A stretch of DNA of 64,000 nt from Salinibacter sp. 10B. Lineage in GTDB: Bacteria > Bacteroidota > Rhodothermia > Rhodothermales > Salinibacteraceae. Each line of letters starts with the position of its first letter. Position 1 is the stretch's first letter. Of the stretch, positions 42,972 to 52,792 are shown piece after piece. Below the pieces are notes generated by a model. It saw only the letters and a list, made by a program, of their open reading frames with translations. It made no database searches and was not told the DNA's origin. The position numbers and the translations under genes were made by a program. The stretch covers positions 1,849,909-1,913,908 of the forward strand of contig NZ_MQWC01000004.1 of assembly GCF_002954405.1 (NCBI RefSeq), given 5' to 3'.

Positions 42972-45719
42972 TCACCCTTGGAGCTTGTCTTTCATCTCCG
43001 ACAGCTTCATCAGCGCCTCGACGGGCGTGATGCGGTTCGGGTCGATCTCGCCGAGCATCTCCTTGATCTCCTCCGCCACCGGGTCCGGCTGGGCGAAGAG
43101 GTGCATCTGGTTGGCCTGACTGTCCTCCAGGTCCGGCACCGCGTCGGCGTCGCCCTTTTTGGCTCGCATGCCGTTCTCAGAGGGGTCAGTTCCATCGCCC
43201 GAGGATTGGCCTGCGTCTTCCTCGCCCGTCTCGCCGTCGCCCACCTCCAGGTGCTGGCTCTCCAAGTTATGGAGCACCTCGTGTGCCCGGGCGATCACGG
43301 CGTCCGGCAGGCCCGCCATGCGCGCCACCTCGATGCCGTAGGAGTGGTCGGCCCCGCCGCGAATCAGCTTGCGCAGGAAGACGATCTCGCCCTCGTGCTC
43401 GCTCACCTGGATGCGGTAGTTGTGCACCCGCTCCAGGCGGTCGGCCATCGCGTTGAGCTCGTGGTAGTGCGTAGCGAAGAGGGTGCGCGCCGCCACCTCG
43501 GGCCGCTCGTGCAGATACTCGACGATGGCCCACGCGATGGAGAGGCCGTCGAACGTGGAGGTGCCGCGGCCCACCTCGTCGAAGAGGATGAGGGAGCGCG
43601 CCGTGGCGTTGTTAAGAATGTTGGCGGCCTCGTTCATCTCCACGAGGAACGTGCTCTCGCCCGCCGCGAGGTTGTCGGACGCGCCCACGCGAGTGAAGAT
43701 GCGGTCGACCACGCCGATGTGCGCGGCGTCGGCCGGGACGAAGCTGCCCACCTGCGCGAGCAGCGTGATGAGGCCCACTTGCCGCAGCGCCACGCTCTTC
43801 CCCGCCATGTTGGGCCCGGTGATGATGAGGATCTGCTCGTCGTCGGGATTGACGTACGTGTCGTTCGGGATGAAGGGGTCGCCCGGTGGCAGCGTCTCCT
43901 CCACAACGGGGTGGCGCCCCTCCTCAATGTCGAGGGTGAGGCTGTCGTCCACCTCGGGGCGCACGTAGTCCTGCCGCTCGGCTACCGCCGCGAGGCCCGC
44001 AAAGCAGTCGAGGTGCGCCAGGAGCTCGGCGTTCTGCTGCAACTGGCCCGTCTGCTGGGCAATCATGTCCCGCAACTCGTTGAAGAGCTCCAGTTCCAGC
44101 GTCTCGATTTTTTCCTCCGCCGTCAGGATCTTCTCCTCCATTTCCTTCAGCTCCGGCGTCACGTAGCGCTCGGAGTTGACGAGCGTCTGCTTGCGGATGT
44201 AGTCGTCGGGCACCTTGTCGGCGTGCGTGTCGGTGACCTCCAGGTAGTAGCCGAAGACCTTGTTGAAGCCGACCTTGAGCGACGGAATGTCGGTGCGCTC
44301 GCTCTCCTCCTTTTCCAGATTGGCCACCCAGTCCTTCCCCTCCTGCGCAATGGTGCGCAGCTCATCCAACTCCTCAGAGTAGCCGTCGCGGATGAGGCCG
44401 CCCTCGCTGATCTTTGCGGGGGGATCGTCGACGAGGGCGCTCTGGATCTGGTCCACGACGTCCGGACACGGGCTCAACTCCTCCTCGATCGCATCGAGGG
44501 CGTCGGACTCTGCGTCGGCCAGCCGCTCCTTGACGTTGGGCAGGCGGCGCAGCGTGTGCTTGATGGCAATGAGGTCGCTGGGGGAGGCGCGGCCCGTGGC
44601 CACCTTTCCGGCCAGGCGCTCCAGGTCGCCCATCTGCCCCAACTCCTCGCGAATGTCGTCGCGCAGGTGCCGGTCGTCCACGAACGCCTCCACGGCGTCG
44701 AGACGGTGCTGAATACGGTCCACCTCGCGGAGCGGGCGCACGAGCCAGGCGCGCAGCCGCCGCCCGCCCATCGGCGTCTCGGTGTCGTCGAGGATGTTGA
44801 CGAGCGTGCCCTCGTGCCCGTCGTCCTGGATGGACTGCACGAGCTCCAGGTTGCGCTTCGTCTCGGGGTCGAGCGCGATGTGCTCCTCCTCCGAGTAGCG
44901 CTTGATCTTGCGGACGTGCGGCAGCTTGCCCTTCTGCGTCTCGCCGAGGTAGTAGAGCGCCGCCCCCGCAGCGATTACGCCGAGGTCCATGTCGTCCACC
45001 CCGAAGCCCTTCAGCGAGTGCGTTTCGAAGTGCTCCAGCAGCGTCTGGTAGGCAAAGTCGTACTTGAAGACCCAGTCCTCCTGCTCGGTCACCGTAAACG
45101 GCACCTCACGCAGGTGCTGCTGCAGGCGGTCTGTGCGGCGCTTGTCGAGGATGACCTCGGACGGCGCGACCGTCTGAATGAGGTCCGGCAGCTGCTCGAT
45201 CCCGGCCTGGGTGACGCTAAACTCGCCGGTCGTGGCGTCGATGAACGCGAAGCCGATCTCCCCCTTGTCGCGCCCGGTGCCGAAGTGCACGGCGGCCAGG
45301 AAATTGGACTGCTTCGGGTTCAGGAGCTGGTCGTGAAATGAGACGCCCGGCGTCACGACCTCCACCACGTCGCGGTCCACCACCTTGCCGCTCGAGTCGT
45401 CGGCATCCTCCGTCTGCTCGCAGATGGCCACGCGGAGGCCCGAGCGGATGAGCTTGGGCAGGTGGCTGTCGACGGCGTGGTGGGGAAAGCCCGCCATCGG
45501 CACGTCGTCGGCTTCGCCGTTGTTGCGCTCGGTGAGCGTGATGCCGAGGAGGCGGCTCACCGTTTTCGCGTCCTCGTCGAACGTCTCGTAGAAGTCGCCC
45601 ATGCGAAACAGCAGGATCGCCTTGGGGTGGCGCTCCTTGATCGCGTAGTACTGCCGCATGAGGGGCGTGCGCCCCTTGTTGGCCGTCGAAGAATCGGTGT
45701 CGGTCTGCGGGGGAGCCAT
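42972..45719 (-). CDS. mutS: DNA mismatch repair protein MutS
   Basis: 915 residues from ATG 45719 (929 if 45761 is used). The mismatch-binding Phe-x-Glu lies in MGDFYETFDEDA near the N-terminus. The connector and lever domains follow, then the ATPase with Walker A TGPNMAGKS, the DEVGRGTSTFDG signature and TLFATHYHEL. An acidic linker precedes the C-terminal helical tail (EMLGEIDPNRITPVEALMKL). It recognises mispairs and recruits MutL, which is not encoded in the window. It is an orphan gene, without the recA/miaA neighbours seen elsewhere. Confidence 0.96.
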   Translation of the reverse strand: MAPPQTDTDSSTANKGRTPLMRQYYAIKERHPKAILLFRMGDFYETFDEDAKTVSRLLGITLTERNNGEADDVPMAGFPHHAVDSHLPKLIRSGLRVAICEQTEDADDSSGKVVDRDVVEVVTPGVSFHDQLLNPKQSNFLAAVHFGTGRDKGEIGFAFIDATTGEFSVTQAGIEQLPDLIQTVAPSEVILDKRRTDRLQQHLREVPFTVTEQEDWVFKYDFAYQTLLEHFETHSLKGFGVDDMDLGVIAAGAALYYLGETQKGKLPHVRKIKRYSEEEHIALDPETKRNLELVQSIQDDGHEGTLVNILDDTETPMGGRRLRAWLVRPLREVDRIQHRLDAVEAFVDDRHLRDDIREELGQMGDLERLAGKVATGRASPSDLIAIKHTLRRLPNVKERLADAESDALDAIEEELSPCPDVVDQIQSALVDDPPAKISEGGLIRDGYSEELDELRTIAQEGKDWVANLEKEESERTDIPSLKVGFNKVFGYYLEVTDTHADKVPDDYIRKQTLVNSERYVTPELKEMEEKILTAEEKIETLELELFNELRDMIAQQTGQLQQNAELLAHLDCFAGLAAVAERQDYVRPEVDDSLTLDIEEGRHPVVEETLPPGDPFIPNDTYVNPDDEQILIITGPNMAGKSVALRQVGLITLLAQVGSFVPADAAHIGVVDRIFTRVGASDNLAAGESTFLVEMNEAANILNNATARSLILFDEVGRGTSTFDGLSIAWAIVEYLHERPEVAARTLFATHYHELNAMADRLERVHNYRIQVSEHEGEIVFLRKLIRGGADHSYGIEVARMAGLPDAVIARAHEVLHNLESQHLEVGDGETGEEDAGQSSGDGTDPSENGMRAKKGDADAVPDLEDSQANQMHLFAQPDPVAEEIKEMLGEIDPNRITPVEALMKLSEMKDKLQG

Positions 45720-45992
45720 GCAGAACTGGAAGGTCGCGCGTGAAGACAATCGGTCGGGCATTTAACGTATCGGACGCCGGGGCCAGTTACAATGCGCAGC
45801 CGCGAGAATGCCACGCGAACGCATGTTAAAATTCGACCCTGTGCGACGAGTGCTCGCTGACCCTCAGCCGGTTTCTTTCCCAAAAAGGTAGAAAAAAGAT
45901 CAGGAGCAGCCTCCTCCGAGCCGTGAGCCCGCACTGTCTCTACGCAAAAGGGGCTGTTGACACCCGGCGCTCCCGGGAGGACTCGCCACGCA

Positions 45993-46655
45993 TCACCGAC
46001 GTGCCTGATGCCGCAGTTCCAGAAGATGCTGCAACAAGGCGTTCTTTTTGGCCCGTAACACGGCGTCCACGTTCTCACGTTCAGCCACGGCCCGGTAGAG
46101 GTCGGTGTCACGCAGAGCCTCGATGGCCGTCTCCAGGCTCGACACGGCCCGCCGCAACTCGTCTCGTTCGCGGCGCTGTGATCGACGATCCTCGGCCGCC
46201 TCTTCCGGAAAGCCCCACTGCTCCAGCGCCGCAGCAATGGCCTGTACAGCCTCGGCGTGCCCGGCCTTGTACGCCGATTCGAGGGCCTGAAAGGTGGCCG
46301 CGGCCTGCGCCCGATACGCGTCGGGCACCGCATCCGGATGGCACCGCTTGCTGGCCTGTCGGTAGCGGCGCTTGAGCGTGTCGTGGGATGCCGACCCGAC
46401 CGTTCTCCGCTCCTCTTGAAATGACTCGTAGGCGCGCTGGGCGTCGTGGTAGGCGTTCCGGTGCTTTGCGCTCCGCATGTGACGCTGCGCGGCCCGCCGC
46501 AGGTGCTCCACGCGAAGCCGGAGAACTTTCTCCTCTAGCGGAGCGACCTCTTCCTGATACTGGACGTGTGCCGCATGCAGTTGCCGTTCGAGCTCGGCCT
46601 TCTCCCGCTGCCGCTCCGCCAGCCGATGCTGCAAGTCCGTCCGCTGCGCACTCAC
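45993..46655 (-). CDS. J-domain protein with coiled coils
   Basis: 220 residues from GTG 46655. A long charged coiled coil (about 5-85) precedes a J-like domain with the HPD motif at 106-108 (RYRQASKRCHPDAVPDAYR), and a second coiled coil runs to the C-terminus. J proteins stimulate DnaK ATPase; the central J domain between coiled coils suggests a specialised co-chaperone. There is no Gly/Phe region or zinc finger, so it is not DnaJ itself. The start is uncertain: the frame stays open far upstream over non-protein-like sequence, and no Shine-Dalgarno is seen. Confidence 0.65.
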   Translation of the reverse strand: MSAQRTDLQHRLAERQREKAELERQLHAAHVQYQEEVAPLEEKVLRLRVEHLRRAAQRHMRSAKHRNAYHDAQRAYESFQEERRTVGSASHDTLKRRYRQASKRCHPDAVPDAYRAQAAATFQALESAYKAGHAEAVQAIAAALEQWGFPEEAAEDRRSQRRERDELRRAVSSLETAIEALRDTDLYRAVAERENVDAVLRAKKNALLQHLLELRHQARR

Positions 46656-47010
46656 GTCAATACTGGTGTATGATCTGTGGTACGATTTCTGTTTATAATG
46701 CGTTGTGGATCGGACGTTAGAAGGGTGGGGATAGCGGAATGGGCGCCCTTCTCTTGGAACGGAGGCTGGATCCTCTCCGCCTCCGCCCCTACGGGCGAAC
46801 GCGTCCCGCTCTCGCCCTTCACGTTCTGAATCGAAAGCACAATGTTCAGGGCATGCCGTCCATTGCCCGTGTCCTCCTTGTCCGATCCCTGCTATCATTA
46901 AAACCAGTACCGAGAGTTGGAAGATCCAACCTTGGGCGGGTTCGAGCTTACAAGCTTGACCCGTTCCCCCTCCGACCTTCATCTGTTTTCTTCGCAGTCT
47001 CTGTTCCTCC
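46656..47010. other. Divergent intergenic region
   Basis: 355 bases between the J-domain gene and uspA. Frames here are continuations of neighbouring reading frames without protein-like content. No regulatory motif recognised. Confidence 0.4.
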
Positions 47011-47442
47011 ATGTACGACAAAATCCTCATTCCCGTCGACCTCTCCTCCACCAATGAAGCCGTCTTCTCGACCGTCCGCGATCTGGGCGACCCCGATCGA
47101 ACCGATATTATTCTCCTGCACGTCATCGAGACGCTGCAAGACGACGAGCCCGGCGAGATGGACGACTTCTACGAGGAACTGCGTGAAGAGGCCGACGCGA
47201 AAATGAAGGACTGGGCCGCTATGATCGCCGAGGACGGCTTTGAGGTGCAGGCGGCCATCACGTACGGTGAGCGCGGCCCTGAAATCACTCGCGCGGCCGA
47301 CGAAAACGAGGTGGACCTCATCGTCCAGCGCTCGCACAAAGTGAGCCGGGAGGACGCCGAAACCGCCGTGGGCACCGTGAGCCATCAGGTCGCCATCTTT
47401 GCGCCGTGCTCTGTGCTGCTGGTTCGTGAGGAGAACAACTAG
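47011..47442 (+). CDS. Universal stress protein (UspA family)
   Basis: 143 residues, one Usp domain: MYDKILIPVDLSSTNEAVFS at the start and VGTVSHQVAIFAPCSVLLVR at the end. The ATP-binding G-x2-G-x9-G(S/T) loop is replaced by RSHKVSREDAETAVGTVSH, so nucleotide binding may be weak. The protein is strongly acidic. Universal stress proteins accumulate under stress and starvation. It is a single gene, divergent from the J-domain protein. Confidence 0.88.
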   Translation: MYDKILIPVDLSSTNEAVFSTVRDLGDPDRTDIILLHVIETLQDDEPGEMDDFYEELREEADAKMKDWAAMIAEDGFEVQAAITYGERGPEITRAADENEVDLIVQRSHKVSREDAETAVGTVSHQVAIFAPCSVLLVREENN

Positions 47443-47669
47443 TTTCGAGTCCCGAACGCCACCGTTGATTGTGCATCTTGCCTCGGACCCTCGGAGAAAA
47501 TGGCGCGAGATGGAACCAACGGTCATTCCAGAGGGCCTCTCGCCGCAGCCGCTCTCGCTGCTCTAGACCAACCCCGTACACACGACTCCTCGCCTGGGGC
47601 GCCGGGCCGTCGTCTGGGAACGGCAGTCCTTCAAAGCAGACGAATGGCCCTCGCCCCTTGAGGACTCTA

Positions 47670-48221
47670 TCAAGCCAGGGTTTTCCACCCCGCCACGATG
47701 TCCGTCACCGACTGTACGGTGGCGCCATACACATTCTTGAGGTAGTCAAGTCCTTCCTCGTGCTCCTTTTTCGTAAAGGCGTCGCACCCGTCGGCCACCG
47801 CCACGAGGTGGTACCCACGAACGAACGCGTCGGCCGCGGTATGGCGACAGCACATGTGGGTGTGGAGGCCGGTCAGGTAAAGCGTGTCGATGGTTAGGCT
47901 CCGAAGAAGTTGGTCGAGCCCCGTGTCGTAGAAGGCCGAGTAGGTACGCTTCTCGAGTACAAAATCGCTCGGACCGGGCGGGAGCTCCGGAATAATCTCG
48001 GCCCCCTCCGTCCCCTTCATCGCATGTTCGCCCCACAGGCCAACTTCGACGTCGGGGGCGAGGTGGGCGTCGCTGACGTAGATGACCGGAACGTCAGCGG
48101 CGCGGGCCTCGTCGAGCAAGGTTTTGAGAGACGGGATGATGCGCTGGGCGCGCTCACATTCCAGAACACCCGTGACAAAATCGTTCACCATGTCGATGAC
48201 GAGGACGGCTTCAGAAGGCAT
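47670..48221 (-). CDS. Isochorismatase-like cysteine hydrolase
   Basis: 183 residues. The catalytic triad of the family is present: Asp10 (VLVIDMVNDF), Lys91 (VLEKRTYSAF) and Cys124 (TGLHTHMCCRHTA). Members hydrolyse nicotinamide, N-carbamoylsarcosine or related amides, or vinyl ethers. The HTHMCC variant does not pick out one substrate. ATG 48221 is preferred to TTG 48236. No operon partner is apparent. Confidence 0.87.
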   Translation of the reverse strand: MPSEAVLVIDMVNDFVTGVLECERAQRIIPSLKTLLDEARAADVPVIYVSDAHLAPDVEVGLWGEHAMKGTEGAEIIPELPPGPSDFVLEKRTYSAFYDTGLDQLLRSLTIDTLYLTGLHTHMCCRHTAADAFVRGYHLVAVADGCDAFTKKEHEEGLDYLKNVYGATVQSVTDIVAGWKTLA

Positions 48222-48494
48222 GGGGAAAAGGGACAAGGTGAAAAAAGAAGGGGAAGCCTCTTCTACCCCGACTCGGAATTCTCGGCCCCTATTGCCCAGC
48301 GAAGTTTCGATGGATTTGCCGTCCGACCGATTGACATAGAGTGCGTCTATGAAGTCGGTCGGTGGGGAATGCCCCCTGATGATCCCGATCGGGACCCGCG
48401 AAAAATCACGAATTTGCCCCCCCTCTCCGAGGGCGCTTCTTTCTGTTCGTAGAACCCCCCGACGGACCCAGCCTTGAAGGTCATAGACGGACTC

Positions 48495-50822
48495 TTAGGC
48501 CGGCTGCTGCGTCGTCTCTGCCGTCGTCCCGTTCTCCTGCTCCTGAATCCGCGTGAGCGAGGCCTCCAGCGCATCCGTCGTAATGATCTGCCCCGTCCCG
48601 GGCTCCACCTGCCCAAATTCCAGCACGCCGGTCGGGCAGCTCTGCACGCAGGCCGAGCACCGCACACACTCCGGATCCTCCATCGGCTTGCCCTGCTGGG
48701 CAAAGTCCATCACGTCGATGCCCTGATGGCAGACGCTCGTACACACGTTGCAGGAGATGCACTTCTTCTTGTCGGCCAGGATGCGGAAGCGGCTGAAGCG
48801 GTGGTAGATGTGCATGATGGCCGCCAGTGGGCAGAAGAAGCGGCACCAGAAGCGGCCGCTGAGCCAGAAGTAGACGCCGTACCCCACCATGCCGGCCAGC
48901 ACCACGTCGACCACCCAGCTGTAGTTCAGCTCCAGCCCGAGCCACTCGCCCCGCAGTCCCACCTGGTACATCGCCTCCATCCAACTGCCGGGCCAGATCC
49001 ACCCGCCGACGCGGAGGAAGAGCAAGACAAACGCTAGAACCATGATGACCTGCCCGGCCAAGTTGAGCTTATTCCAGCCCTCGCCGTGCGGCATCTTGTC
49101 GCGGTGCTGGTCGCCCAGCGTCTCGGCCAGCGCCCCGCAGGAGCAGATCCAGCCGCAGTACGCCCCTTTGCCCCAGAAGTAGATCATGCCGGGGATGAGG
49201 ACGAACGTCTGCACGAAGCAGATGGCGAGCCACCACCAGAGCGGATCCGACGTAAAGACGTTCCAGATGAAGAGGGGCCACGCCAAGATGAAGCCGTAGG
49301 CCCGCCAGTATTGCCGTCCATGCGCTGCGTACTCGCTGGTGGGGAAAAGCGCGTCCAGAAAACCGACCGGAAGCAGTCCGTTCTTGGCGAGCCACGGCAG
49401 GATCACCTCCGGCAGGATGAAGAGCGGCAGCACCTGAACCGTCATCAGGGTGAGGGTCTGCACCCGAATGTAGGGCGTCTTGCGTCGCCGGATGCGTTTG
49501 ATGCCGAAAATGACGACAATAGCCGAATAGACGAAGGTGTAGTAGAACCCGGGATTCTGCATGGAGGTGAGAATCACGTCGCCCAGACCAGCCCCGTCCG
49601 CCTCCGGATTCCAGCCGAACGGAAAGATCCCGGCCGAGTCCGCGAGGCGCCCTACCCAGCCGCCATCCTTCCAGCTGTAGACGGCACACATGAAGAGGAA
49701 GAACGCCGCGAACGCACCAATGCGATCCCAGCGCAGGTCCGTGAGCCAGCCGAGCCCGCTCATTGCCTCTTCGAGCGAGTCGGGCACATCGCCCCAATCG
49801 TTGCGGAGCGTAATGCCGGAGCGGCGGAAGAAGTCGAGCGGCGCCTCCCGCCCAATCATGGCAAAGACCTCGTCGGCCTCGACCGCCGTCTGCCCCGTCT
49901 CCGTGGAGAGCCGCACGCTCTCGTCCCGGATCTCCTCCACGTCCGTCGGCATCATGAGCGTGAGCTGCCCATCTCCCTCCGGATTCTCGGCCAACGCGTG
50001 GACCCGATCGACATTCTCCGGTTTTGGCCGCACGAACTCGTCGCGCCGATAGGAGAGCGTCACGTTCGCCCCCGCTTCCGTTAGCGAAATTGCAGCTTCC
50101 GTGGCCGAGTCCCCTCCGCCGATGACGACCACGTCGTCCCCTTTGCAGCGGGTGGGGTCGTAGAGGCGGTGGTGGACGTGGTCTTTGTCTTCTCCCGGCA
50201 CGTCAAGGCTCCGGAAGTTGCCGCTGCGCCCGATGGCCACGATCACATTCTGCGCCCGGATCCGCTCTCCCTCCGTCGTTGCGACGTCGAGTCCATCCGC
50301 CGCTTCATCGATCCGGTGGGCCTCCGCGTGCCGCACCGGAATATCGTCGGTCTGCCCCTCCAGTTCGTCCACGAGCGCCTCTTTCACCGTCGCACTCACC
50401 TGCAGGTCCCCCGCCGGTGTCATGTCGTTCGGATACGTGTAGATCGGCTTCTCCTTCTGAAAATCCTTAATCGTGGCAAAGCGCCGCCGCGCCTCCAGCA
50501 CGCAGAAGGAGAGACCCTGAGTGCGCGCCTCGCGGGCCGCCGCCATGCCTGCCGCACCGGCCCCTAGGATGACAACATCGTACGGCCCTTGCTCGTCCTC
50601 AGGCTCCACAGAGGCTTCCATTTGGGCTACGATGTCGTGCACGGCCCGCGCCCCGCCGTCGACCGAGAACTTGAGCAGGGGCACCCCGGCCAGATCGCCC
50701 ACCACGTACACACCGTCCACATTCGTTCGGAAGTGGTCGTCCACCCGCGGCAGATTCTCCACCTCGCCGGCCGGCCACTGGAGGTGGAGCCAGTTCGCAT
50801 ATCGCTTGAGCAGAGAAACCAT
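48495..50822 (-). CDS. Flavin oxidoreductase fused to NapH/NosR-like polyferredoxin membrane domain
   Basis: 775 residues. Residues 1-70 (FRTNVDGVYVVGDLAGVPLL) look like the C-terminal flavin segment of a disulfide-reductase-type enzyme. Then comes a full FAD/NAD(P) module with GAGAAG at 87-92 and VVVIGGGDSATEAA near 245, as in thioredoxin-reductase-like proteins. From about 395 on there are roughly six to seven membrane helices with CGWICSCG and FWCRFFCP motifs, and two 4Fe-4S ferredoxin motifs (CISCNVCTSVC and CVRCSACVQSCPTG) near the end. It probably moves electrons between NAD(P)H and a membrane or periplasmic acceptor. ATG 50822 is used; longer frames run over the promoter region of nadK. 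Confidence 0.82.
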   Translation of the reverse strand: MVSLLKRYANWLHLQWPAGEVENLPRVDDHFRTNVDGVYVVGDLAGVPLLKFSVDGGARAVHDIVAQMEASVEPEDEQGPYDVVILGAGAAGMAAAREARTQGLSFCVLEARRRFATIKDFQKEKPIYTYPNDMTPAGDLQVSATVKEALVDELEGQTDDIPVRHAEAHRIDEAADGLDVATTEGERIRAQNVIVAIGRSGNFRSLDVPGEDKDHVHHRLYDPTRCKGDDVVVIGGGDSATEAAISLTEAGANVTLSYRRDEFVRPKPENVDRVHALAENPEGDGQLTLMMPTDVEEIRDESVRLSTETGQTAVEADEVFAMIGREAPLDFFRRSGITLRNDWGDVPDSLEEAMSGLGWLTDLRWDRIGAFAAFFLFMCAVYSWKDGGWVGRLADSAGIFPFGWNPEADGAGLGDVILTSMQNPGFYYTFVYSAIVVIFGIKRIRRRKTPYIRVQTLTLMTVQVLPLFILPEVILPWLAKNGLLPVGFLDALFPTSEYAAHGRQYWRAYGFILAWPLFIWNVFTSDPLWWWLAICFVQTFVLIPGMIYFWGKGAYCGWICSCGALAETLGDQHRDKMPHGEGWNKLNLAGQVIMVLAFVLLFLRVGGWIWPGSWMEAMYQVGLRGEWLGLELNYSWVVDVVLAGMVGYGVYFWLSGRFWCRFFCPLAAIMHIYHRFSRFRILADKKKCISCNVCTSVCHQGIDVMDFAQQGKPMEDPECVRCSACVQSCPTGVLEFGQVEPGTGQIITTDALEASLTRIQEQENGTTAETTQQPA

Positions 50823-51041
50823 CACGTTCACAAGAGTTAGCCAGAATACGACCCTACGCTTATCGCCTCTCTCCTCGGCCCCCGTCGCCCTCCGAACGCC
50901 CCCGACACAACCCCGATCCATCGTCCCAAGATTCGTCGTCAACTTCGTCCGGAACGTTACGCACGCCCCGAGCCTTTCAGCACGGGTGCAATCGACGTCT
51001 CTCCCGCCCCGCTCAGCTGCTTCGCCTAAGCCCCCTGCAGC

Positions 51042-51935
51042 ATGATTTACGGCATCACCGGCAACCCCACGAAAGATGAGCTCTGGGATCCCGTGGCAGA
51101 GGTTGTGGCGTGGTTCCAGGACCGGGGACACGACTTCTGGATCCATGCGCCCATTGCGGAGGGATTACGGACCCGCGGCCTCATCTCGCCCGCCGTGGAA
51201 ACAGAGCACAGTGTAGCCGACATCGTACAGGCCGGCGACCTCGTCCTCTCCTTCGGCGGCGATGGCACGCTCCTCCGGGCCGCCCACCTCACCGGTCCCA
51301 ACGACACGCCCCTGCTCGGCGTCAACATCGGCCGCCTCGGGTTTCTGGCCGACATCGAGGTCGAACAGCTCCACGAGGCGCTCGAATCGATCGTGGCCGG
51401 AGAGTACACCGTGGAGGAGCGGATGGTGCTAGAGGCCCAAGCCAATTCCGACGCGCCCTTTGACACGGAGTGGGCCGTCAACGAGTTCGTGGTGGATCGC
51501 AGTGGCGCCGCGGGGCTCATCAAGATCGAGGTGGAAGTGGACGGTACGCCCCTCAACACCTACTGGGCCGACGGCCTCATCATGGCCACCCCCACCGGCT
51601 CCACGGCCTACTCGCTGTCGACCGGCGGGCCCATCATCGCCCCTGGCGTCGAGGCCGTGATTCTCACGCCCATCGCCCCGCACACCCTCACGGTGCGGCC
51701 CATCGTCCTCCCCGCCGATTCCACCCTCACGTGCCGCGTGGTCGACGACAACGATCAACCCTACGTCTTTGCGGCGGACGGACGGAGCACGATGTTTAAA
51801 GAGCACGGCCTGCAGTTTACCGTCCAGCGGGCCCCTCATACCGTAAATCTCGTGAAGCTTCCCGACCAGCACTTTTTCAAGACCCTCCGGTCGAAACTGA
51901 TGTGGGGCGTGCGCCGTTCGGACGCACCGGAATGA
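51042..51935 (+). CDS. nadK: NAD kinase
   Basis: 297 residues. Phosphorylates NAD to NADP with ATP. The catalytic GGDGTLLRA is at 72-80, NIGRLGFLADIE follows, then TPTGSTAYSLSTGGPI and the C-terminal FAADGRS. The length is normal. It is divergent from the large flavin/iron-sulfur oxidoreductase (219-base gap), which may use NADP(H); a shared promoter region is possible but no operator was seen. Confidence 0.95.
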   Translation: MIYGITGNPTKDELWDPVAEVVAWFQDRGHDFWIHAPIAEGLRTRGLISPAVETEHSVADIVQAGDLVLSFGGDGTLLRAAHLTGPNDTPLLGVNIGRLGFLADIEVEQLHEALESIVAGEYTVEERMVLEAQANSDAPFDTEWAVNEFVVDRSGAAGLIKIEVEVDGTPLNTYWADGLIMATPTGSTAYSLSTGGPIIAPGVEAVILTPIAPHTLTVRPIVLPADSTLTCRVVDDNDQPYVFAADGRSTMFKEHGLQFTVQRAPHTVNLVKLPDQHFFKTLRSKLMWGVRRSDAPE

Positions 51936-52045
51936 TGGGCAGCGAGCCGTGAATGGGCCGTTAAGGTTCGGCTGGCTCGTTGACGCCTCCTTCCGCAACG
52001 CCTACATTCGACTATTGCGCTGCCGGGTTGCCGGCAGAGACGAGG

Positions 52046-52118
52046 GGCCAGGTAGCTCAGGTGGTAGAGCAACGGCCTGAAAAGCCGTGTGTCGACGGTT
52101 CGAATCCGTCCCTGGCCA
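52046..52118 (+). tRNA. tRNA-Phe (GAA)
   Basis: 73-base cloverleaf: acceptor GGCCAGG/CCTGGCC, anticodon stem ACGGC/GCCGT around loop CTGAAAA (anticodon GAA), T arm with TTCGAATC, discriminator A, CCA not encoded. Confidence 0.95.
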
Positions 52119-52130
52119 CACCCCTCTTTC

Positions 52131-52170
52131 CCGTCTGCGCCCCTGAGGCGTAGACGGTTTTTTATTTTTC
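52131..52170 (+). terminator. Rho-independent terminator after tRNA-Phe
   Basis: CCGTCTGCGCC pairs with GGCGTAGACGG (one G-T) around CCTGA and is followed by TTTTTTATTTTT. It lies 12 bases after the tRNA. Confidence 0.9.
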
Positions 52171-52344
52171 TGCCTCGCTTTCGTCTCGCAGGCATCGACT
52201 CCAGAGGTCCCGCGTCCTCTCACGCAGGTCGTCCCACGTCGAATCCGCTCCGTCCGCCCTCGGCTCCACAGGGCTTAAAGGCTGTTTTGATTTTCAACCG
52301 TCGTGAAAACGGAGAGGCGTTTTCAGCCGCCTGTGTGCGGAACC

Positions 52345-52656
52345 CTACGAGACGTGCGTCCGGCTGGCGTCCTCGTACAGGTCCCGCCACGTCGGATTGT
52401 GATCGCGGATCAACTCCAGCTTCCACTCGCGTTTCCAGGCCTTGAGTTGCTTTTCGCGGCGAAAGGCCTTCTCGATGTCATCGAAGCGTTCGAGGTGGAC
52501 GAGGCGGTGTACATCGTACTCGTCAACAAATTCCGAGCCCTCACCGGTGCGGTGCTGGTGGATGCGCTTCACAATATCGCTGGTGACGCCGATGTACAGC
52601 GTGCCGTTCGGCTTGCTGGCCAGAATGTACACGAAGCCGCTCTTGGAGTTGGACAT
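52345..52656 (-). CDS. GIY-YIG domain protein (UPF0213-like)
   Basis: 103 residues, a single GIY-YIG nuclease domain: GFVYILASKPNGTLYIGVTSD, with the catalytic Arg in DIVKRIHQHR and the Glu in FRREKQLKAWKREWKLELI. The motif reads VYI...YIG. Such small proteins (YhbQ-like) are often passengers in accessory DNA, with suspected nicking activity. It sits at the edge of a patch with restriction-modification remnants, next to a tRNA. Confidence 0.88.
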   Translation of the reverse strand: MSNSKSGFVYILASKPNGTLYIGVTSDIVKRIHQHRTGEGSEFVDEYDVHRLVHLERFDDIEKAFRREKQLKAWKREWKLELIRDHNPTWRDLYEDASRTHVS

Positions 52657-52792
52657 GAAAGCAAGGTATCATCGAGAGCTGAACCGTGCATCTCAATGAC
52701 ACATCCGCTCCGGTGGGCATAACGTTGGTCCAGAGGAAAAACCCAAACCACTGATGTATGTCCCACCGGCAAGAAATGCGCTACACGTTTGT

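Noticed and set aside
42603-45341. 912-codon plus-strand frame
   Set aside because: It is antisense to mutS and has a composition typical of a shadow frame.
45993-47126. 377-codon version of the J-domain protein
   Set aside because: The extension overlaps the start of uspA and is not protein-like.
52280-52330. Fourth MITE copy starting GGCTGTTTTGATTTT
   Set aside because: Only one end resembles the family; no matching right end or TAA duplication could be defined.
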